The notes under the pieces: model-generated
Told to the model about the DNA's origin: nothing
Database searches by the model: none
What the model saw: only the letters and a program-made list of their open reading frames with translations
In this document: positions 53,601-61,650 of the stretch, in pieces
How positions within the stretch are numbered: the first letter of the stretch is position 1
How the letters are laid out: every line of letters starts with the position of its first letter
Translations under genes and position numbers: made by a program
Source of the DNA: CAZEYT01 sp964516295
Lineage (GTDB): Bacteria > Verrucomicrobiota > Verrucomicrobiia > Chthoniobacterales > Terrimicrobiaceae
Reading direction: 5' to 3'
NCBI GenBank assembly: GCA_964516295.1
Contig: CAZEYT010000001.1
Coordinates: 1-64,000, forward strand
Length of the DNA: 64,000 bases

Positions 53601-55553
53601 TTGCCCCGTCGGGTCATCAGGAGAAATCACCGGAAAAGTCCTCGCAGCAAAGGCATCGAAGTTCGTCTGCAAATGGCTCGCAAACGCCGCCACGCCCGGG
53701 CTTTGCGGCTGGAAATTCAACGCCGACTCGGTTTTCACACCCACTACCGCTTGGTCAAAAACAATCGTCGCCCGTCCCGTGGCGGGATCGACGTGACGCT
53801 TGAGCTTCATCTGATCCGCCAAAAACCACACGCGCGTATTCCCGCTAACACTCGTGCCCGCCGCGTTGATCTCCGCGAGATTCTTATAGCCAGCAATCGG
53901 CACGGTCGCGCTGGTATAAGTGGCCCCGGTCACATTATCTGTGCCAATGGCCAAACACTTCATGATGCGGTCGGCTTCTTGCAACACCCATCCCAACTTT
54001 GTTCCCTCTAACCGGCCTCCGAACCGTCGATGCTGCCGATCGGGGATCACCGCGAAGCTGATATTGGTAATCGCCCCCGTCCCTCCATTGTAAAGCTGGA
54101 ACGGATATGTCCAGTCCTGCCCACCATTCACATTTGACGACGTGTTCACATAGTCCAAGACGGTTTGGGGAAACGGCAAAGTTGTAAACGGCCCCGTCCA
54201 CACGCTGATTCCGGGCGGAGCGGTGCCCGTGATGTTCGAATACACAAGGTGCATCGGATACTGCCCGTTCGGATACGTGAGCCAGTTAATCGTCTGCGGA
54301 GTGAAGTTCACGTTAAAGTCGTAATTTGTCGCCCCAATTGTGCATTTCACCCGCACCGCGACCGTTCCGTCTTCCTGCGACCAAAGCGGATTATACCGCA
54401 TCGAAAACCCTCCCCACTCCCCTGCCTCAAGACTACCATCCCCATCACCCAAATCCTGCCAAAGCGAAGCGGCGGAGGCCGGAGCATCCAGCGAAACATA
54501 CGGCGGAATCGCACTCCCATAAACCGCCTGCACTGCGGTGTAAAAGTAATCCATGTCAATACCCTCCACCCCCGGCGTGCTGTTGCTGCCGAGAAAAATA
54601 ATCTGGTTGCTCACCGGGTCGTAGGTCGCCCCCTTGATGTCCGCAAGATTCGAGCCAACCAACTCGGCGGCTTTGTCGATCAGGACGCCGGACTGGTCAC
54701 GTCTGAACAATGGATTTGCAAGGCCCGGGGTAATTCCGGGTAAATTGATGCCTTCCGATTCAAGACCCAAATAATTTATCGCACCGACAGCGTAGCTGTT
54801 GGAGTTGAATGTTTGTGATTTGTCGAACGCATCTCTCTGAACCCACGCACGCGCTCCAAAAGACAAAGCGGGTTGCACCGATGCAATGAGCGGCAACGTA
54901 ACGCTCCCTATATCGCTGCTGCCACTTCGATACTGAAACTGTGATGCTGTTACCCAGTTGGTGTAATCCTGCAAAGCATCGTTTACTTTCTGCCCACTGA
55001 CGGGACCATCGTAAAGATTCTGGATGAACCGTGCGTTGTTCTGGTAGCCAGAATCCGCTGTCATTTGGGTAGAATATCCCCGTACTGATCCCCAATTTTG
55101 TGGAAATCCGAAAAACTCCAATCCCCCCTTGACTATGAAACTGCCTTTTTGAGAAGGACTTCCTTCCCAATAGGTAACACTATTTGTCTCATCAGTAACC
55201 CTAAGGATTAGATGATTACTGCCTGGAATGCCTGCATCAACGGCCAGCAGATCAAGGGCGGCGAGTCCTAGAGGATCCGAGAGATTTATCGGATTCGACA
55301 AAGCGTAGGTATAAAGGTTCAGACCGCCTGCCGGCCCTAATGGGTCCTTCGTTAGAAAACGACCCGTTTCAGGATCGAAGTAGCGAGATCGAAGATAAGT
55401 AATCTTATCTGCGTCGCTGCTGTCCTGACCGCCAAATCCAAACCCACTGGCTCCAACAGACACCGAATTAACAAGAAACAGCCATGCAACCATGTAAAAA
55501 AATCTTAACACGGGGAAGCAAGCAGTATTCAGAGGTAAATGTTGATTATTCAT
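50667..55553 (-). CDS. Chimeric Rhs/YD-repeat protein: N-terminal Rhs tip and effector-like domain, C-terminal sorting signal
   Basis: A 1628-aa protein. Residues about 17-36 look like a signal peptide. Then the Rhs core-end motif Y-L-R-S-R-Y-F-D-P-E-T-G-R-F-L (about 51-65) runs to D-P-L-G-L, which normally sits before an Rhs C-terminal toxin. Residues about 100-275 hold a putative papain/NlpC-like domain (H-L-I-L-R-V and F-N-S-N-S-Y). A new Rhs start follows (near 780), then YD repeats (1000-1380) and a fibronectin-like part. The C-terminus is Y-V-M-P-L-A-G, a membrane helix (about 1590-1610) and R-R-N, like an exosortase signal. Confidence 0.85.
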   Translation of the reverse strand: MNNQHLPLNTACFPVLRFFYMVAWLFLVNSVSVGASGFGFGGQDSSDADKITYLRSRYFDPETGRFLTKDPLGPAGGLNLYTYALSNPINLSDPLGLAALDLLAVDAGIPGSNHLILRVTDETNSVTYWEGSPSQKGSFIVKGGLEFFGFPQNWGSVRGYSTQMTADSGYQNNARFIQNLYDGPVSGQKVNDALQDYTNWVTASQFQYRSGSSDIGSVTLPLIASVQPALSFGARAWVQRDAFDKSQTFNSNSYAVGAINYLGLESEGINLPGITPGLANPLFRRDQSGVLIDKAAELVGSNLADIKGATYDPVSNQIIFLGSNSTPGVEGIDMDYFYTAVQAVYGSAIPPYVSLDAPASAASLWQDLGDGDGSLEAGEWGGFSMRYNPLWSQEDGTVAVRVKCTIGATNYDFNVNFTPQTINWLTYPNGQYPMHLVYSNITGTAPPGISVWTGPFTTLPFPQTVLDYVNTSSNVNGGQDWTYPFQLYNGGTGAITNISFAVIPDRQHRRFGGRLEGTKLGWVLQEADRIMKCLAIGTDNVTGATYTSATVPIAGYKNLAEINAAGTSVSGNTRVWFLADQMKLKRHVDPATGRATIVFDQAVVGVKTESALNFQPQSPGVAAFASHLQTNFDAFAARTFPVISPDDPTGQTVINVKIFKMLKDAMQAVSLARFFRDNNIPLDMWWMNSWKAPTAYSPLSVATITNSSLGIVLYGGVDNRKVNTYTPSTNAQSVGTAIASARPNTPVNPTEDIKEQAWTASTVEGTVKAVAASVESAPSDGIVNLAETDLSFASPGALPLEFARYYQSGYVGDSDLGPGWRVGRYVLEFERPSWFDENNMMRYFGNQLIPRGDNSDTRLRSGAVRLVDLATGATLDFDSSFVVNYYQDASGNPRVSLAGLTAEELPVFTAGERKDGTVLVQNDDAVLGYSAYLPDGSVLVFDPEGRLEITQDRHSYAQWYFRNGAGKITIIEDSASRRLTLSYNGTTGLLSHVVGPQSERMNYGYDVSGRLETVTHQRSGAAIARYTYNAQNQLLDVKRFDDRKLVTTTPDIKGRSDERKDSRSNNFDFSFWQSGDTKTTQVQDDASIFGPSETTIDAEGRTTSVSDPIDNTTVFGYTGDALLPNTVQLPTPNRPAISIERNANAQPTTITDPAIPGALPIGMGYTAANRVDWVTDEAGRLLDAVYDPVTNDLTKLRRFLSGSPVEIGYGYQNGYLRTITDARNKVWTIGRDIYGRVTGVTDPTNVGVGYEYDALGRLWRITDPRLSSAITYTFDDLDRIKTVTTPAGTTTYHYDPITKWLKTMTDAGNRTVTFEHDPANGDITKAIYAMPQLGGNTANVTTDFSYTRFGELQTVAAPGGQPTSFQIDDLGRLTGTTEVDAGIFDAPQGFISNNATNGAWTKNKNHTFTWGAPESSSPVDGYSFAQDATPGLTVTTTSPTATWNTVADGQHTAQVRAKNVNGFWSPAAVFNLWVDAALPTISSVSASPNPVPQSPGVVTISATVSDALSGLASGFPKVRWCISADATRNWSAYTSMTSAGANQWTSSISQNGAQAAGQVFYYEIRAEDVAGNIANNAGSLAMTYTGGGAGVYVMPLAGIIGLLILIFLTANRFLPRRNLPVPHHARTT

Positions 55554-55879
55554 GAGCTTTTTCCGACTTTAATGCAGCAGCTTACTATTCCCACAAACAC
55601 TAATGCGTAAAACACGACGTGGAAGAAATACGCGAGAATCAAGGAAATTTCTGGCGACATTCCCAACGCATTGCCGCTTAAATTGTCAGGAATGAAAAAA
55701 AACATCTGAAGTATGTCCAGCATCGACTGAGCCCATCTAGTTTCTTCAGAGGCTGGTCCAAGCCGACCGATATGAAGACCGCTTGCCACAATTGCGGCTG
55801 CAACCGAAATGGCAACGGAGGCCGCTAAGCTGAGAGCGAAATAGATTAGAAAATGAATGCAGCGATTTTTCTTATTCAT
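55550..55879 (-). CDS. Small membrane protein, candidate immunity protein
   Basis: The 109-aa product (MNKKNRCIHFLIYFALSLAA) has three hydrophobic segments, two near the front (residues about 9-34) and one near 80-105, and an A+T-rich codon use unlike its neighbours. It lies between the two Rhs genes in the same direction, and its stop overlaps the ATG of the large one (ATGA). Immunity proteins for Rhs toxins are found in such positions, and membrane ones occur. Its identity is inferred from context alone. Confidence 0.55.
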   Translation of the reverse strand: MNKKNRCIHFLIYFALSLAASVAISVAAAIVASGLHIGRLGPASEETRWAQSMLDILQMFFFIPDNLSGNALGMSPEISLILAYFFHVVFYALVFVGIVSCCIKVGKSS

Positions 55880-55887
55880 CTTAAACG

Positions 55888-56334
55888 TTAAGGTTGCGAA
55901 GGGTCTTCTGCATTAAGATTGTACACAGATAACATTATGGGCTCTATTGTGTTAGAGTTTGCAACGTTCTGGATCGTTGAATGCTCGGGGATTGCTCCCA
56001 GTTCATTCAATATCGTTAGAAGTCGCAGCGCAATCTTCCGGCTCGCATCCGGTGCTGGAAGACCAACATCTGAACACCAGTGGACGTCAAACTGAATAAT
56101 GTCGGCAGGCATAACGTTCTTTAATCTAATATCAACCATTACTTTGACCTGTGGTGCTTCAATCCAATAGACATCCCAAGTGCCCTCAAGCGTCTCCTGC
56201 GCACAATAAAATGAGGCGTCTTCGTTGTCCTGAATTACGGGATGAACTAAAAGGCCCTGAGTTTCCAATTTGCACCTCCAGATTGCGGCGGCATCCTTTG
56301 GCAAAGAGTAACTACTTTGCATTACGCCTGTCAT
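55888..56334 (-). CDS. Small cytosolic-type protein, candidate immunity protein
   Basis: The 148-aa protein (MTGVMQSSYSLPKDAAAIWR) has no signal or membrane helix. It has mixed alpha/beta composition with W-D-V-Y-W-I-E-A-P-Q-V-K-V and F-D-V-H-W-C-S-D-V-G-L-P. It starts 133 nt after the end of the first Rhs gene and is 8 nt from the next small gene. No family is recognised. Its A+T content and place behind an Rhs gene suit an immunity protein. Confidence 0.5.
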   Translation of the reverse strand: MTGVMQSSYSLPKDAAAIWRCKLETQGLLVHPVIQDNEDASFYCAQETLEGTWDVYWIEAPQVKVMVDIRLKNVMPADIIQFDVHWCSDVGLPAPDASRKIALRLLTILNELGAIPEHSTIQNVANSNTIEPIMLSVYNLNAEDPSQP

Positions 56335-56467
56335 AAATGCTCATCTCTGTTCTGCCTGCCTCGCGTTTCCACGAAGCATCTTGATAGAATAGCCATCCAA
56401 GCAGTGGAACGTGCGGGTTGATGCCTTACGAAATTCATCGCCGTTCTGACATCAAGATAAATCGTTT

Positions 56468-59400
56468 TCATGGCAATGGCTCCCGCGCTCCGAAGGCGTC
56501 ATACGAAAAACTCTCCGTCACATTCGCCGAAGGATCGGCAATGTGGCGAACGGAGCCTATGCGGTCGTGGAGATAGAACTCGGCGTTGCCGGTGGTGGGT
56601 TTGCGGAGGAGGCGGTCTAAGCCGTAGGTGTAGCTGGCGGTTATGCCGGTGGTGCTGCGTTCTTGAACCGTCTCAAAGATCGGGCGGTTGGCGTCGATGA
56701 TGTAGCGGGTGAGAGTGTCGTTGAGCGTTTTGCTGACGCGGTGGCCGAGTCCGTTGTAGGTGTAGCGGATGGTATCGGTTGGGGTTTGGACTCGTGTGAG
56801 GAGGTTGCGCTCGTCGTAGGTGTAGAATGTCGTTCCTTCGGGGGTGATTTTTTGCTTTCGGTTCCCGGCGGCATCATAGACGTAGCGGCGGACTTCCGCG
56901 CCGGATTGGTCGGTGATGAAGAGAAGACGATTTTCGCTGCCGGGGTGGGAGGTCCAGAGCTTTTGCAGAACGCCGCCAATCTCGACTTTTTCGGTGTGCC
57001 GATTGCCTGCGTCGGTATAGGTATAAGTGACGACTTTTGCGTTGGGGTCAACGCCCGTGCCGGTGGAGTAGGTGACTTGGCGGAGACGATCCATGCCGTC
57101 GTATTTGTAGTCTTCCTTTTTGGTGCCGGAAGGGAGGGTGATGGTGAGATAGTCTGCGTTGCCGATGGCGTTGAGGAAGTAGGAATACTCGGCGAGCGTG
57201 GTGCCTGCTCCGGCAGTTTTCTTGTGAGTGACTAAATTCAGTCTTCCCATGTTGTTGTAACCGTATTCGGTATTGAGGCCATTGGAACGTTCGACGCGCT
57301 TGAGGAGTCCACTGGCGGGATCATAAATATAAGTGGCTGTGAATCCCAAGGAGGCATTGTTGGCGGTCTTCATGCGTCCGGCATCGTCATAAGTATAAGT
57401 GATCTGTTCGCCACCCGGATAGATGAGGGTCTTGAGGTTGCCCGCAGGATCATATTCGTCATAAGAGAGAACAAGATCGTCGGAGTCGCCTTTGATGGCA
57501 TTGAGCGAGGTAATGACTTTTTTGAGGCGATCCAAATCGTCATATTCGTAAAACGTGGTGCCGGTGCTATCCGTCATGAATTCGCGACGGCTGAGCGTAT
57601 CGTAACCAAATTGCACGACGGCTCCGTTGGTGGCCGCGGTGCGGTCGAGCCGTCCGGCGAGATCATAAAAATAGGTGGTCACGATGCCGTTGCCATTGCG
57701 GTAGGTCTTGATTCTCTGCATTTCGTCGTAGGTGTATCCTTCGCTCTGGAGCAGGCTGTCGCCTTTGTTGACGGTGAACTCGTGGGTGGCATTGCCGCCG
57801 CCAGCCAGTGGGGTTGTGACGGTGACGGTGTTTTGGCCGGGCTGGAGTGTGATCGTCCCGGTGTAGAGTTTGCCAAGATATTCGTATTCGTAAGCGTAGT
57901 CCGCGCTGGCGGTCTCAATGGCGGAGAGAAGCTGGAAGTCCCCGACGCCATCAATGCGCACCTTGCGTCCAGAGAAGCTGCCATTGCTGACTGTGCCGTC
58001 TGCAATCGTGGCATACAGGTGAAACTCCTGCCCGGCCAGCGCGGGATCGGGACGCCATTCGTAGCTCGAACCTGCCGATTGTAGGAGGCCGGAAACGATC
58101 AAGGTATTGCCATTTGCGGGGTTGGCATCTGTGTCGCGATAGAGCGAAATTTGCGCATCGCCACCAGTGTAGTTTGCCGTCCATGTGATGGGATGCACCT
58201 GCCCGGCAGAGATAAAAAGCGTGGTGCCGGGAGCGGTGGGATTGAGGGCGATGGTCGGTTGAACACCCGCGCCGGAGAGGTTGAAATCCACGGTTGGAGC
58301 GTCGGGGTCGTTGCTTGTGACGCGGAGGGTGCCAGTAAACGCACTGTTGGCGTCGGGATCAAACGCGGTGGTCACCGTCCAAGTTTCCGCCCCAAGTGGA
58401 GCGATGGTGCGGGCTATCGGATCGCTTGAAGAAATGGTGATCGCGCCTCGTGTCGAGGACACGATGCTCTGCACCGAAAACCTCGTGCCGCTGATAATGG
58501 CTGTGCCGTTTTGGGAAACGATGAGGTTTTGGGTGCCGATATTTTTGATCGTGACTGTCTGAGTGCGCGTGCGGCCTCCGGTGCCGTCATTGAGGGTAGG
58601 GCCGAAGTCCAGCGCACGATCATCGGTTGCTCCAACAGAATCCGCCGTTTCGATGCCGGGTTGATTGAGTCCGGTGCCCGACAAAGAAACGGGAACCGTC
58701 CCTTGGCTCGGATCATTGCTGAGGATTTGCAACTGGGTGGACAATGCGCCTGCGGTCGTCGGATCAAAGACGAGGTTGACCGTCCAAGTCTCCGTTCCGC
58801 CAGTCGCGATGCTTCGGGTGCCGTTGCCGAGGCTGATCGCTCCTTGGGTGCTGCTTTGAATGGAGACGATCTGGAACTGCGTGGACGAGCCGAGAGCGAT
58901 GCCATTGTGCGAAATGGTCAGCGGTGCGCCGCCAGTATTTTTCAACGTCACGGTGCCCGACTTTTTCTGGAGGCCCGCGCCATCGGCATGAACTCGCCCG
59001 AAATCCATCGCCCGGTCAGAATTCGTTCCGATGGAGTCCCGCACTTCCAAGGTCATCGGCACAACCCCGCTGCCGTTGAGTGCGAGCGCGTAGGTCGGCT
59101 CATTGGGATCATTCGAGAGAATTTGGAATCCCCCTGAAAAACTGGCGACGGATGTGGGATCGAAGCGGAGGAGCACCGACCATGTTTCTGCCCCTGCGGC
59201 GGCAATCGTCCTCGCGGCGGAAGCCAGATTGATGGCTCCCTGCGTGTTGCTCGTGATGGAAACAATCTGCCATCCAGTGCCGTTGAGCAGAGAAAGGCCG
59301 TTTTGGCTCACCGTCAGCGGCCCGGTGCCGGGATTCGTGAGAGTCACGGTGCGATTTGCTGTGGCTCCCCCGACACCATCATTGATGACGGCACCGAAGT

Positions 59401-60364
59401 CCACCGTGCGCGGATCGCTCCCGGAAGGGGCTCCGTAGTTCACCGTCAAGTCCGGCACTGGCGTCCCCGTTCCCGAGAGTGAAATCGTCACGGAAGGCCG
59501 AGAGGTGTCGTTGCTGGTGACGACGAGAGAGCCTGTGTGCGCCGTGGCGGTCGTCGGATCAAATCCGACATCAATCGACCAAACTTCCTGCCCCTGTAAG
59601 GCCACCGAACGGGGGAACGTAACCGGCTGCGTGAGGCTCTGGATGTTGCTCGTGATGTTTTTCACAGCAAACCCGGTGCCGTTTGCCGTGATGCCAGTCA
59701 CCGACAACGAAAGGTCGCCCGTGTTGGCAAGCGAAACAGTCTGCGTCAATTCAGCTCCTCCAGCACCATCGGCGGCAACGTTGCCAAAGGCCACAGACAG
59801 GCTGGATGCGGGTGGGAGGCTCGTGCCATTGGCTGAGAGTTGAATCTTGGGAGCCGGGCCAGTGATGGTGATCGCCGTAGTGTCTTTGTCGATGCCGTTG
59901 CCTTGGTTCCTATTGTTCGCTTCGTTGGACTCGGCGATGAGATTTGCGGGATCAACCATCATTCCGATATAGAAAACCGTGCTTGAATCGCCGTAGGGGT
60001 TGGACGCCGGAAGGGAAAGATTCTGATAGGATGTGTATCCCGTTCCGCTCCCTCCTGCCAAGCTCGGCCAACCGGGAACCGTTGTCAGAACAAGATCATC
60101 CGCATCCCCGATGGTCGTGTTTTTCGAGATGTAGAGGCGGACGGAAAAAGTTCCTGATGCGGTCGTTCCGATATTGCGAACGGCAAAACGGATGCCGATG
60201 ACATCGCCCCACCTCGCAGAAGTTTGCTGGAGATCGAAAAAGTAATTGGGGTTTGAGGGGCGACCATCCCACCCAACCAAGTCAATGGCAGCTTTTGCCG
60301 GTGGTGTCAGAGAAAGAAATAGCGCGAAACCGATAACAAGGATGCAGGCTCTCAAGGACTTCAT
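56468..60364 (-). CDS. Secreted Rhs/YD-repeat protein with CARDB and choice-of-anchor repeats, lacking the Rhs tip
   Basis: A 1298-aa protein with a signal peptide (R-A-C-I-L-V-I-G-F-A-L-F-L-S-L). It has a CARDB-like domain (about 25-165, with N-I-G-T-T-A-S-G-T-F-S-V) and four or five 110-120-residue anchor-D-like repeats (about 170-720, for example V-T-L-T-N-P-G-T-G-P-L). YD repeats follow from about 870 (G-N-G-I-V-T-T-Y-F-Y-D-L-A-G-R-L). It ends at Y-D-A-F-G-A-R-E-P-L-P, just where the conserved Rhs core-end and toxin normally follow; they are absent. Its ATG overlaps the previous stop. Confidence 0.9.
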   Translation of the reverse strand: MKSLRACILVIGFALFLSLTPPAKAAIDLVGWDGRPSNPNYFFDLQQTSARWGDVIGIRFAVRNIGTTASGTFSVRLYISKNTTIGDADDLVLTTVPGWPSLAGGSGTGYTSYQNLSLPASNPYGDSSTVFYIGMMVDPANLIAESNEANNRNQGNGIDKDTTAITITGPAPKIQLSANGTSLPPASSLSVAFGNVAADGAGGAELTQTVSLANTGDLSLSVTGITANGTGFAVKNITSNIQSLTQPVTFPRSVALQGQEVWSIDVGFDPTTATAHTGSLVVTSNDTSRPSVTISLSGTGTPVPDLTVNYGAPSGSDPRTVDFGAVINDGVGGATANRTVTLTNPGTGPLTVSQNGLSLLNGTGWQIVSITSNTQGAINLASAARTIAAAGAETWSVLLRFDPTSVASFSGGFQILSNDPNEPTYALALNGSGVVPMTLEVRDSIGTNSDRAMDFGRVHADGAGLQKKSGTVTLKNTGGAPLTISHNGIALGSSTQFQIVSIQSSTQGAISLGNGTRSIATGGTETWTVNLVFDPTTAGALSTQLQILSNDPSQGTVPVSLSGTGLNQPGIETADSVGATDDRALDFGPTLNDGTGGRTRTQTVTIKNIGTQNLIVSQNGTAIISGTRFSVQSIVSSTRGAITISSSDPIARTIAPLGAETWTVTTAFDPDANSAFTGTLRVTSNDPDAPTVDFNLSGAGVQPTIALNPTAPGTTLFISAGQVHPITWTANYTGGDAQISLYRDTDANPANGNTLIVSGLLQSAGSSYEWRPDPALAGQEFHLYATIADGTVSNGSFSGRKVRIDGVGDFQLLSAIETASADYAYEYEYLGKLYTGTITLQPGQNTVTVTTPLAGGGNATHEFTVNKGDSLLQSEGYTYDEMQRIKTYRNGNGIVTTYFYDLAGRLDRTAATNGAVVQFGYDTLSRREFMTDSTGTTFYEYDDLDRLKKVITSLNAIKGDSDDLVLSYDEYDPAGNLKTLIYPGGEQITYTYDDAGRMKTANNASLGFTATYIYDPASGLLKRVERSNGLNTEYGYNNMGRLNLVTHKKTAGAGTTLAEYSYFLNAIGNADYLTITLPSGTKKEDYKYDGMDRLRQVTYSTGTGVDPNAKVVTYTYTDAGNRHTEKVEIGGVLQKLWTSHPGSENRLLFITDQSGAEVRRYVYDAAGNRKQKITPEGTTFYTYDERNLLTRVQTPTDTIRYTYNGLGHRVSKTLNDTLTRYIIDANRPIFETVQERSTTGITASYTYGLDRLLRKPTTGNAEFYLHDRIGSVRHIADPSANVTESFSYDAFGAREPLP

Positions 60365-60900
60365 GGAGTATTCGGCGTGGAATTGTTTGGTGCTGTTTCT
60401 TCCGGCGTGGACAAAAGTGAGGAAGGCTGGAGTCGGCGAGGGGCATCGGGGGGGATGTTTTCAACAATCGTGGGTGCCCGAAGTTGCGACTCCTCATTCT
60501 GAATCGTCACTTCTCCACCTTTCAGCGTCCGTCTTTGGGCAAACTGCCCGTTGAGAAATCGCCACTGGATAGAACCGCCTCCCTTGGCAACTGTCGTCAC
60601 CACAACTACCGGGCCTTCTTCAAAGACTTGAAGCGGACGCGTCGGATCAATGGACGCCGAATTTTCCAGAGCAGAAGAAGGAACGTTGCGGGCGGAATCG
60701 GCCAAAATAAGCTCCAACTTTTGAAGGCGGTAATCTGACGTTCCGATGGAAAAAAGGGCCGTGGGCGAGGATGTGGAAATGGCACGATACTCGACACCAG
60801 ACTGAGTTTTTCCATGCGTTTCCTGAACAACAGACTTCGGCCAAAGGAGATACCCGACGACAACAGCAAGAATCAGAGTAACGAAAATGGCGATCTTCAC
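60361..60900 (-). CDS. Membrane-anchored protein of unknown function, first gene of the Rhs operon
   Basis: From GTG 60898-60900 the 179-aa product has a single N-terminal helix (A-I-F-V-T-L-I-L-A-V-V-V-G-Y-L-L-W) and a soluble part with mixed strands, including V-V-V-V-T-T-V-A-K-G-G-G, then a Pro/Ser/Thr-rich end. Its stop overlaps the first Rhs gene (ATGA), so it is co-translated with it. A divergent XRE gene begins 128 nt away. No domain is recognised. Confidence 0.65.
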   Translation of the reverse strand: MKIAIFVTLILAVVVGYLLWPKSVVQETHGKTQSGVEYRAISTSSPTALFSIGTSDYRLQKLELILADSARNVPSSALENSASIDPTRPLQVFEEGPVVVVTTVAKGGGSIQWRFLNGQFAQRRTLKGGEVTIQNEESQLRAPTIVENIPPDAPRRLQPSSLLSTPEETAPNNSTPNTP

Positions 60901-61028
60901 GCGACGGGTGTCAACAAAATCAAAAGGATTTGAAAGCGTGGAAATGTTAAATTTTCGTCACATTCAATACGCCATGCGCTGACGTGGGAAATCAATGCTA
61001 ATCCAAGAGGATAACGCCACCCAATGGC

Positions 61029-61253
61029 GTGAAACCGTTTCCAAGAACATCCCTGATTCGATTTTCTCGGAATCTGCGACGGCAGCGATTGCGGCGAGGG
61101 CTCACCCAGGAGACGCTAGCCGAAAAGCTCGATCTTTCCCCACGCCACTATCAGAAACTTGAAGCGGCGACGGTCACTCCGTCTTTTGGGGTTCTCGTGC
61201 GGATCAAAAAGGTCTTGCGGGTGAACTGGGAGGCTTTGCTCGGTGGAGCCTGA
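61029..61253 (+). CDS. Small XRE-family helix-turn-helix regulator
   Basis: A 74-aa protein from GTG 61029, mostly one HTH: R-R-G-L-T-Q-E-T-L-A-E-K-L-D-L-S-P-R-H-Y-Q-K-L-E then F-G-V-L-V-R-I. It is divergent from the Rhs operon across a 128-bp shared gap, so it is a candidate repressor of that operon. It is not fused to an antitoxin or a peptidase domain. Confidence 0.8.
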   Translation: MKPFPRTSLIRFSRNLRRQRLRRGLTQETLAEKLDLSPRHYQKLEAATVTPSFGVLVRIKKVLRVNWEALLGGA

Positions 61254-61388
61254 TCAAATCTCAGGGATAACTTTCCAGAGAGCCAAGGAGAGATCATTTC
61301 CCGTCTTCACGCAACGCGGAGGTTTGTTGGCGTGCCTCGTTTCTGTGTAGCAGAAATTGGCGTGATCTTCGGTTGCGGGTTGAAGAGA

Positions 61389-61420
61389 TTCCAATATCTC
61401 GTTTCATCGCCGTCAAAGAC
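61389..61420. repeat. 32-bp direct repeat, copy A (integrase tail fragment)
   Basis: The 32 bases starting TTCCAATATCTC are identical to 62370-62401, 981 bp away. Copy B encodes, on the minus strand, V-F-D-G-D-E-T-R-Y-W-N near the integrase end. Reading copy A the same way gives the same peptide with further frame outside (N-L-F-N-P-Q-P), so it looks like a remnant of a second integrase 3' end. The two copies bracket the ART toxin pair. Confidence 0.85.
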
Positions 61421-61479
61421 AACATGCCTCTCGAGACATCGCGCTTGCATGCCACCAACTGATGGGGTTTCATTCACCT

Positions 61480-61650
61480 ATGACCGCAACTGTTACCCGC
61501 ATAACTCGAGGAGAGTTGAAGCATGAAATTCAGGAGATTCGCGCCGCAGGTAGAACCATCCGTCGCACGAAGGATTCCGCCCGTGATTTTCTGGTCAAGC
61601 ATGGCTTTGTTACTAAGTCCGGAAAGTTGACCAAGCGTTACGGTGGATGA
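61480..61650 (+). CDS. Small antitoxin-like protein paired with an ART-type toxin
   Basis: A 56-aa protein from ATG 61480: M-T-A-T-V-T-R-I-T-R-G-E-L-K, then E-I-R-A-A-G-R-T-I-R-R-T-K-D-S-A-R-D-F and V-K-H-G-F-V-T-K-S-G-K-L-T-K-R-Y-G-G. It is basic and helical. Its stop overlaps the toxin start (ATGA), as in many TA pairs, and small basic genes of this size occur in front of ART-fold toxins. Activity is inference; an upstream in-frame ATG at 61462 is also possible. Confidence 0.6.
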   Translation: MTATVTRITRGELKHEIQEIRAAGRTIRRTKDSARDFLVKHGFVTKSGKLTKRYGG

